This document shows positions 54,007-62,102 of a DNA stretch of 64,000 nt, piece after piece (positions within the stretch are counted from its first letter, which is position 1; each line of letters begins with the position of its first letter). Location of the stretch: contig JANQNH010000004.1 in the NCBI GenBank assembly GCA_028279655.1, positions 1 to 64,000 of the forward strand, written 5' to 3'. Both the position numbers and the translations under genes were made by a program. This DNA comes from Candidatus Nanoarchaeia archaeon (lineage in GTDB: Archaea; Nanobdellota; Nanobdellia; Woesearchaeales; JACPBV01). The notes under the pieces are model-generated. The model worked only from the letters and a program-made list of their open reading frames with translations, searched no databases and was not told the DNA's origin.

Positions 54007-54342
54007 TTAATGAGCGCCTGGTTCATTATATTCCAGAATATCATCAAGAGGTATTTGTTCTATTTTATTTACATCTAAAATTTCTTCCGCACCAACTTCT
54101 TTGCGGACAAAAACTCCACCTATTACCAACAATCTTTTTTCTGTTTCAGACCCCCAACGTCGTACCCCCCTTGATATGTCAATGTCCATACCTGCATCCA
54201 ATATTCCCGGTATGTAACCTGTAACATAATAAATTTCAGGTAGAATATTCCCTGAATCGTATGCTACCTCTGCCCTTCTTCTCCTATACTCATCAAAATT
54301 GATAGGTCCTTCTTTTAATATGGGTACATTGTCAAGATTCAC
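54007..54342 (-). CDS. Hypothetical protein, 111 aa
   Basis: Not recognised. The short acidic protein has a helical, Arg-rich part (FDEYRRRRAEVAYDSG), then beta-like segments (YYVTGYIPGILDAGMDIDIS; RLLVIGGVFVRKEVG). The start is a GTG at 54342 with a GAGG about eleven bases upstream; no nearby ATG fits. A TATA-like run at 54383-54393 gives a leader of about 20 bases. It shares its upstream region with the divergent Lrp-type regulator. Confidence 0.55.
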   Translation of the reverse strand: MNLDNVPILKEGPINFDEYRRRRAEVAYDSGNILPEIYYVTGYIPGILDAGMDIDISRGVRRWGSETEKRLLVIGGVFVRKEVGAEEILDVNKIEQIPLDDILEYNEPGAH

Positions 54343-54409
54343 TTCAACCGCCTCGGTCTAGTTATTACTCCTTGGTGAATTTGATTATTATATTAGTTTT
54401 TCTATCAAA

Positions 54410-54423
54410 ATTTTCATGAAAAT
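54410..54423. promoter_or_regulatory. Perfect palindrome, likely operator of the Lrp-type regulator
   Basis: ATTTTCATGAAAAT is a perfect 14-bp palindrome directly upstream of the TATA box (TTTATATACA, 54431-54440) of the regulator gene starting at 54461, and between it and the divergent gene at 54007-54342. Lrp/AsnC proteins bind AT-rich palindromes of this kind, so autoregulation and control of the neighbour are plausible. Confidence 0.5.
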
Positions 54424-54460
54424 AGAAAATTTTATATACAAAAGAAGTTTTTCATAAATA

Positions 54461-55432
54461 ATGTTGGATAAAAGGGATAGACTAATATTATATGAATTGG
54501 ATAAGAACGCAAGGCTGCCTTTATCTAAGATAGCTAAAAAAGCAAGGCTTTCAAGAGAAGCTGTTCTTTACCGTACAAGAAAATATATTTCAGAAGGGAT
54601 AGTGAGAAAATATCTTACTGTAGTTAATTTGGCAAAAATTGGATATACACACCACAAGATATATCTAACTCTCCATAACATTTCAGAAGAAGAGGAGAAA
54701 AAGCTAATAATAGACTTATCAATAATCCCTTATATTGCTTGGATCTCAAGCTGTGATGGTAAATATTCTTTTATTTTCACAATTCTTGCAAAAAACCTTA
54801 TCGACTTGAATGAGAAGATCAAAGAGATAAATAAAATATGCTGGAAATACACCTTACAAACAGATATAACCTCTATAATCAAAGCATACCACTATTACAG
54901 GGATTATCTAATCCAGGAAACTGGAACAACAGAAAGAAAGATATTTAGGGGTGGAAAAAAAGAAAATATCACTTTGGATCATGCTGACAAGGTGATACTT
55001 GATTTTCTCGCAAAAGATTCAAGATCCGCAGCAGTAGATATCGCGAATCAACTTGGTACCAGCGGAGATTTTGTCTTGAAAAGAATAAAAAGATTAGAAA
55101 GAGCAAACATAATCCAACATTATATGGTATGGCCTAGTGTTAATAAATTGGTAGGGGCTTATTATAAAGTTCTTATAAAACTGAATAATATTGATGAAAA
55201 AAATGAGAGTAGACTATATTCTTTTTGTCAAAACAATCCCTACATAGTGTACATTGTTCACTGCCTAGGGCCCTGGCAGTTTGAAATGGATGTAGAAGTA
55301 GTGAATATAGAAGAATTCAGGAAACTGATGAGGAATTTCTTAAATCAGTTCTCAGAATCCATTTCTCAATATACAACATTAAATATATATGATGAACATA
55401 AGTTCCAGTTCTTTGATAAAAGAATGCTATAA
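54461..55432 (+). CDS. Tandem Lrp/AsnC-type transcriptional regulator
   Basis: Two complete Lrp-like units lie in one 323-residue chain. The first has a helix-turn-helix with LDKRDRLILYELDKNARLPL and an effector domain to about residue 160; the second starts near 170 (LDHADKVILDFLAKDSRSAA) with its own helix-turn-helix and a second effector domain. Ordinary Lrp proteins are about 150 residues and dimerise through the effector domains; here a pseudo-dimer is built in. The TATA box at 54431-54440 is centred about 27 bp before the ATG. The convergent PRC-barrel gene ends two bases after it. Confidence 0.85.
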   Translation: MLDKRDRLILYELDKNARLPLSKIAKKARLSREAVLYRTRKYISEGIVRKYLTVVNLAKIGYTHHKIYLTLHNISEEEEKKLIIDLSIIPYIAWISSCDGKYSFIFTILAKNLIDLNEKIKEINKICWKYTLQTDITSIIKAYHYYRDYLIQETGTTERKIFRGGKKENITLDHADKVILDFLAKDSRSAAVDIANQLGTSGDFVLKRIKRLERANIIQHYMVWPSVNKLVGAYYKVLIKLNNIDEKNESRLYSFCQNNPYIVYIVHCLGPWQFEMDVEVVNIEEFRKLMRNFLNQFSESISQYTTLNIYDEHKFQFFDKRML

Positions 55433-55434
55433 AA

Positions 55435-55698
55435 TTAAATGATATCTTCCTCAGCGACCACTAAAAAATCACCAACTGCTATTACAGCAGAAAAAGGTAT
55501 CAATATATTATTTTCCTTATCCTTCTCTAATTCCAGTTTCTCAGTATAAGAGGTAGGACTCTTAAGGATTATATGGATCAGCTCTCCAGACCTAGTTTCA
55601 AAAATTATATCTCCAACTTCCCCGAATCTTTTTCCTGTCTTAGAGACTACTGTTTTACCTATCAACTGTTTTGAAAATTTTTTATCTTCTTCAGCCAT
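55435..55698 (-). CDS. PRC-barrel domain protein
   Basis: An 87-residue single PRC-barrel: LIGKTVVSKTGKRFGEVGDI and the later LIPFSAVIAVGDFLVV match the small beta-barrel fold of RimM and archaeal stand-alone PRC proteins. The role of the stand-alone proteins is not well established; links with RNA processing and, in some archaea, cell division (CdpB) have been described. A strong Shine-Dalgarno site (GGGGGA) precedes the ATG. A truncated copy lies at 53777-53910. Confidence 0.85.
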   Translation of the reverse strand: MAEEDKKFSKQLIGKTVVSKTGKRFGEVGDIIFETRSGELIHIILKSPTSYTEKLELEKDKENNILIPFSAVIAVGDFLVVAEEDII

Positions 55699-55835
55699 TA
55701 TAATCCCCCTTCTATATTAAATATCATTAATCTATATAATATTATACCATGAATAGTTTATGTTATATATAAAGTTTTTGTTTGTTTAAAAGTATGGACA
55801 TAATTTATACTTTCTGAAATACAAAAGACCAAAAT

Positions 55836-56690
55836 TCAACTCAAAGATGCCTTCTTTTTGTCCAAAATCCCATTTAACTTCTTTTCATTATAGCAATCTT
55901 CCTTCAAACCACAGTTAAAACATTTATTTTGGTTCTTCTCAAAATCAGGGATCTTATCAGATTTCAGCAGGTTATTCACCTTTTCTATAAGCTCTTTTAC
56001 TTCTACCCTCATAAATGGGTTAATAGGTATATGTCTCTTTTGCTTGGTATCCAGGTAATGCACAAAACCCTCTTTTATCTCTGTATTGAACTTATCCTCC
56101 ATCAACAAAGCATATGCCACCAGTTGTATCTTATGCCCTGGCCACACCCCTTCATTAGGCGCCTTGCCTGTCTTTAGTTCTATTGGTACAAATCCTCCCT
56201 CATAAACCTCAATCTGATCTATTATCCCCTTCAAACCTAATTTCTCAGAGCTTATCTTAAGCTCAGACTCTATCTTAGGAGTTAATTTTTCCCATAACTC
56301 CTCTCCAAAAACATCATTTTTCTCCATAAATTCGTGAACAATAGATGCCCTGGCCTCAGATTCAGATAATATCAACGGCCAAACAGCCTTAAATAGCTCC
56401 TGAGGGACGATATTAAACTGTTTTAACTCTTCCTTATGCTCCTTTATAGCATCTAGAAGTATCTCCCTATACCTCTTATGAAATCTTCCTTTTAGATCCT
56501 CAAGAGTAACATCCTTACCAATACCCTTCACCAACTCCTCCTCAACAAGATTGATATTCTCATGAGCCTTATGCCTTATAGAACCCTTCACAAGTGCTTC
56601 CTTAGGGGGCTCTGTAAGCTTCAGAACATACTGCAGATAGAGCTTTCTAGCGCAATACATATATGACGAAAGGGTTGTTACTGAAATCAT
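55836..56690 (-). CDS. Cas4-like PD-(D/E)XK nuclease (solo)
   Basis: The fold is seen in the N-terminal YCARKLYLQYV with the first Fe-S cysteine, H in RHKAHENIN, the catalytic LKGIIDQIEV and VPIELKTGK (D...ExK), QLVAYALLM, and a C-terminal CFNCGLKEDC cluster giving three more cysteines for an iron-sulfur centre. This is the Cas4/RecB-like (DUF83) family. No cas genes or repeats are near, so it is a solo member, probably in DNA repair. There is no TATA box at leaderless distance; the structured element copy 2 starts 17 bases upstream of the ATG. Confidence 0.85.
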   Translation of the reverse strand: MISVTTLSSYMYCARKLYLQYVLKLTEPPKEALVKGSIRHKAHENINLVEEELVKGIGKDVTLEDLKGRFHKRYREILLDAIKEHKEELKQFNIVPQELFKAVWPLILSESEARASIVHEFMEKNDVFGEELWEKLTPKIESELKISSEKLGLKGIIDQIEVYEGGFVPIELKTGKAPNEGVWPGHKIQLVAYALLMEDKFNTEIKEGFVHYLDTKQKRHIPINPFMRVEVKELIEKVNNLLKSDKIPDFEKNQNKCFNCGLKEDCYNEKKLNGILDKKKASLS

Positions 56691-56706
56691 TTTGTTTAGA
56701 GAGCCT

Positions 56707-56832
56707 AATTACAACAACAATGGACGAAAACTCATCTGAAGAGGGAATTTCCATACGAAGTGTGGAAATTACCTTTTGATGTAGGGCGTGCAAAGCACGA
56801 CCGTGTTTGAGTCCGTTACTGTTGTTGGAATT
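56707..56832. ncRNA. Structured 126-bp element, copy 2 (putative RNA or mobile repeat)
   Basis: Same length and architecture as 6017-6142. Terminal arms AATTxCAACAACA and its complement close the element, with an inner GGAC/GTCC pair where copy 1 has GGGT/ACCC. The long hairpin (56733-56781) has CATC/GATG where copy 1 has ATGAGT/ACTCAT, and AATTTCCATAC-GAA-GTGTGGAAATT where copy 1 has a different but paired sequence. The short hairpin (56784-56802, GGGCGTGC-AAA-GCACGACC) and GTGTTTGA are nearly identical. It lies between the Cas4-like gene (17 bp upstream of its ATG) and the TyrRS promoter. Confidence 0.6.
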
Positions 56833-56869
56833 TATATGATTATCTCTTTAATCTAACAACAGGAAGCTT

Positions 56870-56880
56870 TTTATATTTAT
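56870..56880 (+). promoter_or_regulatory. TATA box of the TyrRS gene
   Basis: TTTATATTTAT is centred about 25-27 bp before the ATG at 56899. This makes that ATG, not the one at 56881 that lies at the edge of the box, the likely leaderless start. On the other strand the same A/T-rich run could serve the Cas4-like gene with a long leader that includes the structured element. Confidence 0.5.
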
Positions 56881-56898
56881 ATGGTTTTTTGTTCTGCA

Positions 56899-57924
56899 AT
56901 GACTATAAACAAGAACCTGGAGCTTGTAAAGAGAAATACAGAAGATATAGTTAAACTGGAAGAGCTGGAAAAACTACTGAAGGAAAAGAAACAACCTTCT
57001 GCATATATTGGTATGGCCTGTAGCGGTAAGATCCACATTGGATATTTTGTACCCATAATGAAGATCAGAGACTTCTTAAATGCAGGATTTAAGTTCAAGA
57101 TACTAATTGCAGATATGCATGCTCATTTGGATGACAGAAAAACCCCTTTTGAATTGTTGGATAAAAGGGTAAAATACTACAAGGAGATACTAAGCCTGAT
57201 GCTAAAATCAGTAAATGCAGACATCAAAAACCTTGAATTTGTAAGGGGCAGCGACTTCGAACTAAAAAGAGATTATATGTTGGATACACTAAGGTTATCT
57301 GCATGGAACACCCTAACAAGATGCAAAAGAGCAGCCTCGGAGGTAGTAAGATTCGGGGATGAACCAAAGCTAAGCGGCTTTATCTACCCAATAATGCAAG
57401 CCTTGGATGAGGAATATCTAGAGGTAGACTGCCAATATGGGGGTATAGACCAAAGAAAGATATTGATGTTTGCGAGAGAAAATCTTCCTAAGCTGGGATA
57501 TAAGCCAAGAATCGAGATAATGACCCCTATGCTACCAGGGCTCAATGGAGAGAAGATGAGTTCCTCTGTAGAGCAATCAAAAATAGATATACTATCCACA
57601 AAAGAAGATATAAAGAGCAAAATCAACAAGGCCTTCTGTCCAGAAGGAGAGGTAGAGAACAACGGCGTTTTAGCTTTCTTCAAATATGTAATTATGGTCC
57701 TAAAAGAAGATAAAAAAGATAAATTGATCATAAAAAGACCAGAGAAATGGGGCGGCAACCTGGAATTCAACTCATACGGACAACTAGAAACAACATTCAT
57801 AAAGAAAGAACTACACCCAATGGATCTAAAGACAGCCCTCATAGAAGAACTAGATAACTTAATCGATCCAATAAGAAAATCCATGAAAGGTAAAGAGAAG
57901 TTAATCAAAGAAGCATATCCCTAA
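56899..57924 (+). CDS. tyrS: Tyrosyl-tRNA synthetase, archaeal type
   Basis: Charges tRNA-Tyr. The class I HIGH motif appears as HIGY, KMSKS as KMSSS, and the tyrosine-pocket region (YPIMQALDEEYLEVDCQYGGIDQRK) follows the archaeal pattern. From the ATG at 56899 the protein has 341 residues and begins with TINKNLELVKRNTEDIV, the usual N-terminus of the family. It has no anticodon-binding S4 domain, as in archaea. The 3' end overlaps the convergent M16 peptidase gene by four bases. Confidence 0.93.
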   Translation: MTINKNLELVKRNTEDIVKLEELEKLLKEKKQPSAYIGMACSGKIHIGYFVPIMKIRDFLNAGFKFKILIADMHAHLDDRKTPFELLDKRVKYYKEILSLMLKSVNADIKNLEFVRGSDFELKRDYMLDTLRLSAWNTLTRCKRAASEVVRFGDEPKLSGFIYPIMQALDEEYLEVDCQYGGIDQRKILMFARENLPKLGYKPRIEIMTPMLPGLNGEKMSSSVEQSKIDILSTKEDIKSKINKAFCPEGEVENNGVLAFFKYVIMVLKEDKKDKLIIKRPEKWGGNLEFNSYGQLETTFIKKELHPMDLKTALIEELDNLIDPIRKSMKGKEKLIKEAYP

Positions 57925-59132
57925 CTCTGCTCAACAACAGCTAGAGCATAATTCTTAGTCAGATACCTCTTAGCTACCCTCAATATATCCTTCTTACTCA
58001 CCTTCTTTATCTCCTTAATGTAAGAATCCAGCAATCCAGCATCCTTTATGCTTTCCCAATAACCAAGTTCATCCGCAAGATCTCTTGTACTTTCACTCTC
58101 CAGTTTATGCTGGCCTATTAAAAATCCCTTCGCTTCTGCCAGTTCTTTAGAAGTAAGCTTCCTAAGGTTTTCAAACTCGCTAAGTATTATCTTTATTGCT
58201 TTTTTTATCTTGTACTTATCTGTATTAAGATAAACAGCAAAAAACCCATAGTCGCTGGAAGGATCATGGTGTACCCCAACTTCGTATGCTAGGGCATGTT
58301 TATTCCTGATTTCATCAAATATCTTACCAGACTGCCCCCTTCCAAGTATGGCCCTGATAACATCCAGAACATAAGAATCCCTTTCTGTTCTGCAAGGGGT
58401 TTTATATCCCATAACAACATAGGAGCTTAGGGTCTTCCTCTTTTCCCTCCCAATTTCAACCTTAATCTGCTTTGGTTCAATGACTTTCTTTGCCTTACTT
58501 AATCCAACGGGTTTAAAATCCTTAAAACTTTCCTCAATTCTACCCCTAACGTCCTTTCCAAAATTTCCTACAACAGACAAGACCATATTGTTAGGGACAT
58601 AATGCCTTTGATAATATCTAAGAAGGGATTTCCTGTCTACTGCTTTAACGGCTTTTACTGTGCCATATGTAGGAAGCCTTGCAGGGTGTTTCTTAAAGAG
58701 AACTCCTGCAAATAAAACCCACTGATGGAATCTGGGATCATCCTTGTGGAGGTTAATCTCCTTTAAGATCACCTTCCTCTCTTTTTCAATAGCAGCCTCT
58801 TTAAATAACGGGTTCTGGATAATATCAGAAATTATGCCCAATGCCTTGCCTAGATGCTCCCTTGGAACCCTTATGTAAAAACAGGTTCTATCGTTAGATG
58901 TATAGGCATTCAACTCCCCACCAAGACTCTCAATCTCATTAGATATCGCCCTTGAGTCAGGCCTGGACTTTGTACCCTCAAAAAGCATATGTTCCATAAA
59001 ATGTGAGATTCCGTTGATCTTCGTATTCTCGTTATTGGACCCTACCTTAACCGTTATTTGAAGTGTAACCGTCGGTGTAGGGATTTTCTCAAGAATCAGA
59101 GTCAAACCATTCTTCAACCGAAACTTTTTCAT
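57921..59132 (-). CDS. M16-family zinc peptidase (pitrilysin/MPP-like)
   Basis: M16 peptidases are clamshell zinc enzymes that degrade peptides. The inverted zinc motif is HFMEH (as HxxEH), with the third ligand in EKERKVILKEIN about 75 residues later. The second half (LVVGNFG-like YVPNNMVLSVVGNF, then RGQSGKIFDEIRNKHALAYEV) is the non-catalytic lobe, giving 403 residues in total. The ATG at 59132 is preferred because a TATA run on the minus strand (about 59156-59164) is centred 27 bp upstream; longer frames up to 59261 run into the divergent gene. Confidence 0.88.
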   Translation of the reverse strand: MKKFRLKNGLTLILEKIPTPTVTLQITVKVGSNNENTKINGISHFMEHMLFEGTKSRPDSRAISNEIESLGGELNAYTSNDRTCFYIRVPREHLGKALGIISDIIQNPLFKEAAIEKERKVILKEINLHKDDPRFHQWVLFAGVLFKKHPARLPTYGTVKAVKAVDRKSLLRYYQRHYVPNNMVLSVVGNFGKDVRGRIEESFKDFKPVGLSKAKKVIEPKQIKVEIGREKRKTLSSYVVMGYKTPCRTERDSYVLDVIRAILGRGQSGKIFDEIRNKHALAYEVGVHHDPSSDYGFFAVYLNTDKYKIKKAIKIILSEFENLRKLTSKELAEAKGFLIGQHKLESESTRDLADELGYWESIKDAGLLDSYIKEIKKVSKKDILRVAKRYLTKNYALAVVEQS

Positions 59133-59138
59133 ATCAAA

Positions 59139-59164
59139 ATATTTAAATATGGTCTTTATATATT
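59139..59164. promoter_or_regulatory. Interleaved divergent promoters of the M16 and M24 genes
   Basis: The start codons at 59132 (minus) and 59173 (plus) are only 40 bp apart. ATATTTAAATAT (59139-59150) is centred 27 bp before the plus-strand ATG, and TATATAAAG (minus strand, about 59156-59164) 27 bp before the minus-strand ATG. Each TATA box thus lies closer to the other gene's start, so the two promoters probably compete. Confidence 0.55.
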
Positions 59165-59172
59165 TTTCCATA

Positions 59173-60252
59173 ATGCCAAAAATAAAGGAGTTCCAGCATA
59201 TTTTACAAAAAAAAAGGATAGATTTCTTTATCTCGACAAATATAGACTTCGAGAGATTCAACTATGACATGGCTTATTTTTCAGGATATAACGGTGTTGG
59301 AGCACTAATAATACCCAAGAATAAGAGACCCTTCCTGGTTGTTTCAAGGATGGAAAAGGAGAGGGCAAAAAAAGGGAAGATAAAGGTATACTCTCCAAGA
59401 AAAGGTATGAGATTGTTCGACTTTATCAAAGAAAAAGTAAAGCTAAATAATATAAGAAGCAGGAGGATTGCTGTAAATAAAGAGGAATTAACCCTGCTTC
59501 TTAGAGACTACCTTAAGAAAAGCTTCAGGAAAGCCAGATTGGTTGACCTCAGGAAGGAACTATATAAGATAAGAGAGGAAAAAACAAAAGAAGAGATAGG
59601 GATAATAAAAAAAGGGTGCAGGATATCTGATGAAATCCTAGAAAGATGCTTCAGAGAATTCAGGAAATTCAAGACAGAAGCTGAAGTAAAAGCATTCCTT
59701 GAGTATGAAACAAAGAAAAGAGGATGTAACCTTGCCTTTCCAACAATTGTGGCTTCCGGGAAAAACTCTAGCAAAGCCCACCACGATACAGAAGACACAA
59801 AGCTAAAAAAGGGATTCTGTGTAATAGACTTTGGAATAAGGTACAAGAACTACTGCACTGACACAACCAGGACGATCTACCTAGGTAAACCGTCCAAGAA
59901 TGAGATTAAAGTATACAATCATCTGCTTGAAGTACAAAACAAAGCGATCAAAAACATAAAATTAGGAAAAAATTGTGCTCAACTGTTTGACCAAACCAAA
60001 AAGGACCTTGGAAAATATGGAAGATACTTCACTCATGGGCTTGGCCATGGTTTTGGTATAAAGATACATGAATTTCCAAACCTAACAGAAAAATCAAGAG
60101 ACGATCTTAAAGAAAACTCAGTATTCACTGTTGAACCAGGAGTATACCTTAAGAATTTTGGCATAAGGATAGAGGACGACATCCTGATAAGAAAAGGCAA
60201 GGTAGAAGTTCTTACAAAGACAGGGAAACTTTTAAAAATCATTGATTTTTAA
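59173..60252 (+). CDS. M24-family Xaa-Pro aminopeptidase/dipeptidase
   Basis: Removes N-terminal residues before proline. The pita-bread metal ligands are visible: IDFGIRYKNYCTDTTRT (two Asp), THGLGHGFG (His), FTVEPGVYL (Glu) and IRIEDDIL (Glu). The N-terminal creatinase-like domain spans about residues 1-125. At 359 residues it is a normal length. The ATG at 59173 fits the TATA box at 59139-59150. It is followed by two M29-like peptidase genes, forming a peptide-degradation block. Confidence 0.92.
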   Translation: MPKIKEFQHILQKKRIDFFISTNIDFERFNYDMAYFSGYNGVGALIIPKNKRPFLVVSRMEKERAKKGKIKVYSPRKGMRLFDFIKEKVKLNNIRSRRIAVNKEELTLLLRDYLKKSFRKARLVDLRKELYKIREEKTKEEIGIIKKGCRISDEILERCFREFRKFKTEAEVKAFLEYETKKRGCNLAFPTIVASGKNSSKAHHDTEDTKLKKGFCVIDFGIRYKNYCTDTTRTIYLGKPSKNEIKVYNHLLEVQNKAIKNIKLGKNCAQLFDQTKKDLGKYGRYFTHGLGHGFGIKIHEFPNLTEKSRDDLKENSVFTVEPGVYLKNFGIRIEDDILIRKGKVEVLTKTGKLLKIIDF

Positions 60253-60287
60253 ACTGTTTGGATAAAAGCAAAGCCTTTTCCAAAAAG

Positions 60288-60298
60288 TTTATTAATAG
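60288..60298 (+). promoter_or_regulatory. TATA box of the M29-like gene pair
   Basis: TTTATTAATAG is centred about 25-27 bp before the ATG at 60318, fitting a leaderless message and deciding the start against a TTG at 60258 that opens the longer frame. Confidence 0.45.
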
Positions 60299-60317
60299 TA
60301 AACTAACCAAAATTAAC

Positions 60318-62102
60318 ATGAAATACAACATACAGGCATTCAATTCTGAAGTAGAGTATTACACTAAGAAGCTAAAAGGCAAGGTAAATGAGAAAGTGGT
60401 GTTCGTTATCCTAGATCTAAAGCAAACAAATGCTTTCTATTCCATTGCACCTTTATCTAGAGCAATACATAACCTAGGCGGCGATTTACATGTCATGGTT
60501 ATAGACGACAATAATACCAACCTAGAGATACTAAAAGACATATGGTATGTCTACGATGATTGGACAAGAAGGAAGCTTAATACGAAGAAGGTAAAATCCC
60601 TAAAGGCCTTTGTTAGTTCTGTAAACAAAAGGACAAAGACAGAGACATTCAGAGATATATTCAAAGGTCCAGACCTTATCCTAAAAGCAGAAGAGAAAGG
60701 TTTCTCAGGGACAGTAGAACTGGATTTCAAAAACAGATGGCACAAGAGATATAGGTGGAAAGAAGTATTGGAGACAGCATCAAGGATATGGAAAGAGGGA
60801 TACGATCTAAAAAAAGGAGAGAGGGCAGGGATATCCTTCGTTCTGGTCCCTGCTGAAGAAAAGATTGAACTCCCACTTGAGGACTACCTGGATTCATTCT
60901 CAATTGCTATGGCAATGGCCTTATCAGCTAAGAAATTAAAGGCCAACCTAAGATTTGGTGCATCCTCAGACAGGTTTTCTCTGCTTGCAAAACCAGTTCG
61001 GACTGCAGATCTAATAACTACTCTAAGGGGCTGTGAATTAAGCAAAGATGTCGATGAAGAGGTATTTAAAAAATACAAGGAGTTCTCAGGACTATTAGGA
61101 ATTGACAAGATGGACCATAGTCAAGCAGGGTTTGGTATACATGCCAAAGGATACTATGGAAAACATTTCTTTGGTGATTATATTGGATATCCCTCCCTGG
61201 ATAAGAAAACAAGATGGAGCTCTCCTGGACAGCTAATGCTAAAGGACAGGTATGAACCCCAAACAGCCCTGGAAAAAAGGGATCCAATGATGAGATACGC
61301 AGTCACAGAGACATTACCTCTTGACATATTTATCGAGACTTGCAACCTAGATTATGATAAACTAAGAAAAAGGAGCATTAAGATCAGGGATATTTTCAAT
61401 AAATGTGACAAGATCAGGGTAATCGGAGAAAAGGTAGGTCATTACAGGACAGATTTCACTGTTAGCCTTGTAAGCAAAGATGGAAAAAGGCGCCTGTTCA
61501 CTGCCCAAGATTCTGATGTTAGGACCATAATTGACAGAGAATATTACGAAAAGACAAAGATAAAGGCAGGCGCCTACGCTAACTTCCCTTCTGGTGAGAC
61601 GTTCGTAACCCCAGATAGCATACATGGGATGATGATCGGAGACGTTGTAATCAACATAGACAGAAGCTATGTAATACCTGAAAAATCGCCAATAATAGTT
61701 GAATTCCTTGGAAACAGATACAAGGTTCTAAAAGCATCAAAGAACATAAAGGCTGCTATGGTAAGGGAGAGAAACGAGGCTAGACAGAAGATAAATGACA
61801 TAGAAAAAAATCAGAGCCTACCAAAAGAAATAATAAAGATATATAAGAAGAATTTCTGGAATATAGGAGAATTCGCAGTTAACACAAATCCTAAAGCAAA
61901 ACTATGCGATTATCTTATTGTTAATGAAAAGATCGCTAGGATGATTCACGTTGCTCTGGGGCTGGGTTTTGAGCCAGACAGAAAAACAATGTATCATTGG
62001 GATATTGTAGTCAATGCCCCAAAACAGAAGCTAGACATATATGGGATAGACAAAAACAAAAAAGTACATCCGGTTCTCCAAAAGGGTGAGTTTGTTGCAT
62101 GA
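60318..62102 (+). CDS. M29-like aminopeptidase (AmpS-related), long form
   Basis: The C-terminal part matches M29 (thermophilic aminopeptidase) enzymes: YANFPSGETFVTPD (metal-binding Glu), GEFAVNTNPKAK, then IHVALGLGFE and the late YHWDIVV, where classical enzymes have HxD metal ligands. The N-terminal 330 residues are divergent and longer than usual (594 residues in total versus about 400). It may bind metal differently or act on a special substrate. The stop overlaps the next, shorter relative by ATGA, and the two may form a complex. Confidence 0.75.
   Translation: MKYNIQAFNSEVEYYTKKLKGKVNEKVVFVILDLKQTNAFYSIAPLSRAIHNLGGDLHVMVIDDNNTNLEILKDIWYVYDDWTRRKLNTKKVKSLKAFVSSVNKRTKTETFRDIFKGPDLILKAEEKGFSGTVELDFKNRWHKRYRWKEVLETASRIWKEGYDLKKGERAGISFVLVPAEEKIELPLEDYLDSFSIAMAMALSAKKLKANLRFGASSDRFSLLAKPVRTADLITTLRGCELSKDVDEEVFKKYKEFSGLLGIDKMDHSQAGFGIHAKGYYGKHFFGDYIGYPSLDKKTRWSSPGQLMLKDRYEPQTALEKRDPMMRYAVTETLPLDIFIETCNLDYDKLRKRSIKIRDIFNKCDKIRVIGEKVGHYRTDFTVSLVSKDGKRRLFTAQDSDVRTIIDREYYEKTKIKAGAYANFPSGETFVTPDSIHGMMIGDVVINIDRSYVIPEKSPIIVEFLGNRYKVLKASKNIKAAMVRERNEARQKINDIEKNQSLPKEIIKIYKKNFWNIGEFAVNTNPKAKLCDYLIVNEKIARMIHVALGLGFEPDRKTMYHWDIVVNAPKQKLDIYGIDKNKKVHPVLQKGEFVA

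Noticed and set aside
56707-56832. A repeat next to a Cas4-like gene could be a CRISPR remnant.
   Set aside because: There is one unit only, with no spacers or direct repeats, and the other copy is 50 kb away beside an unrelated gene.
59133-59261. 43-residue hydrophobic N-terminal extension of the M16 peptidase.
   Set aside because: It overlaps the divergent M24 gene and its promoter; the TATA spacing fits the ATG at 59132.
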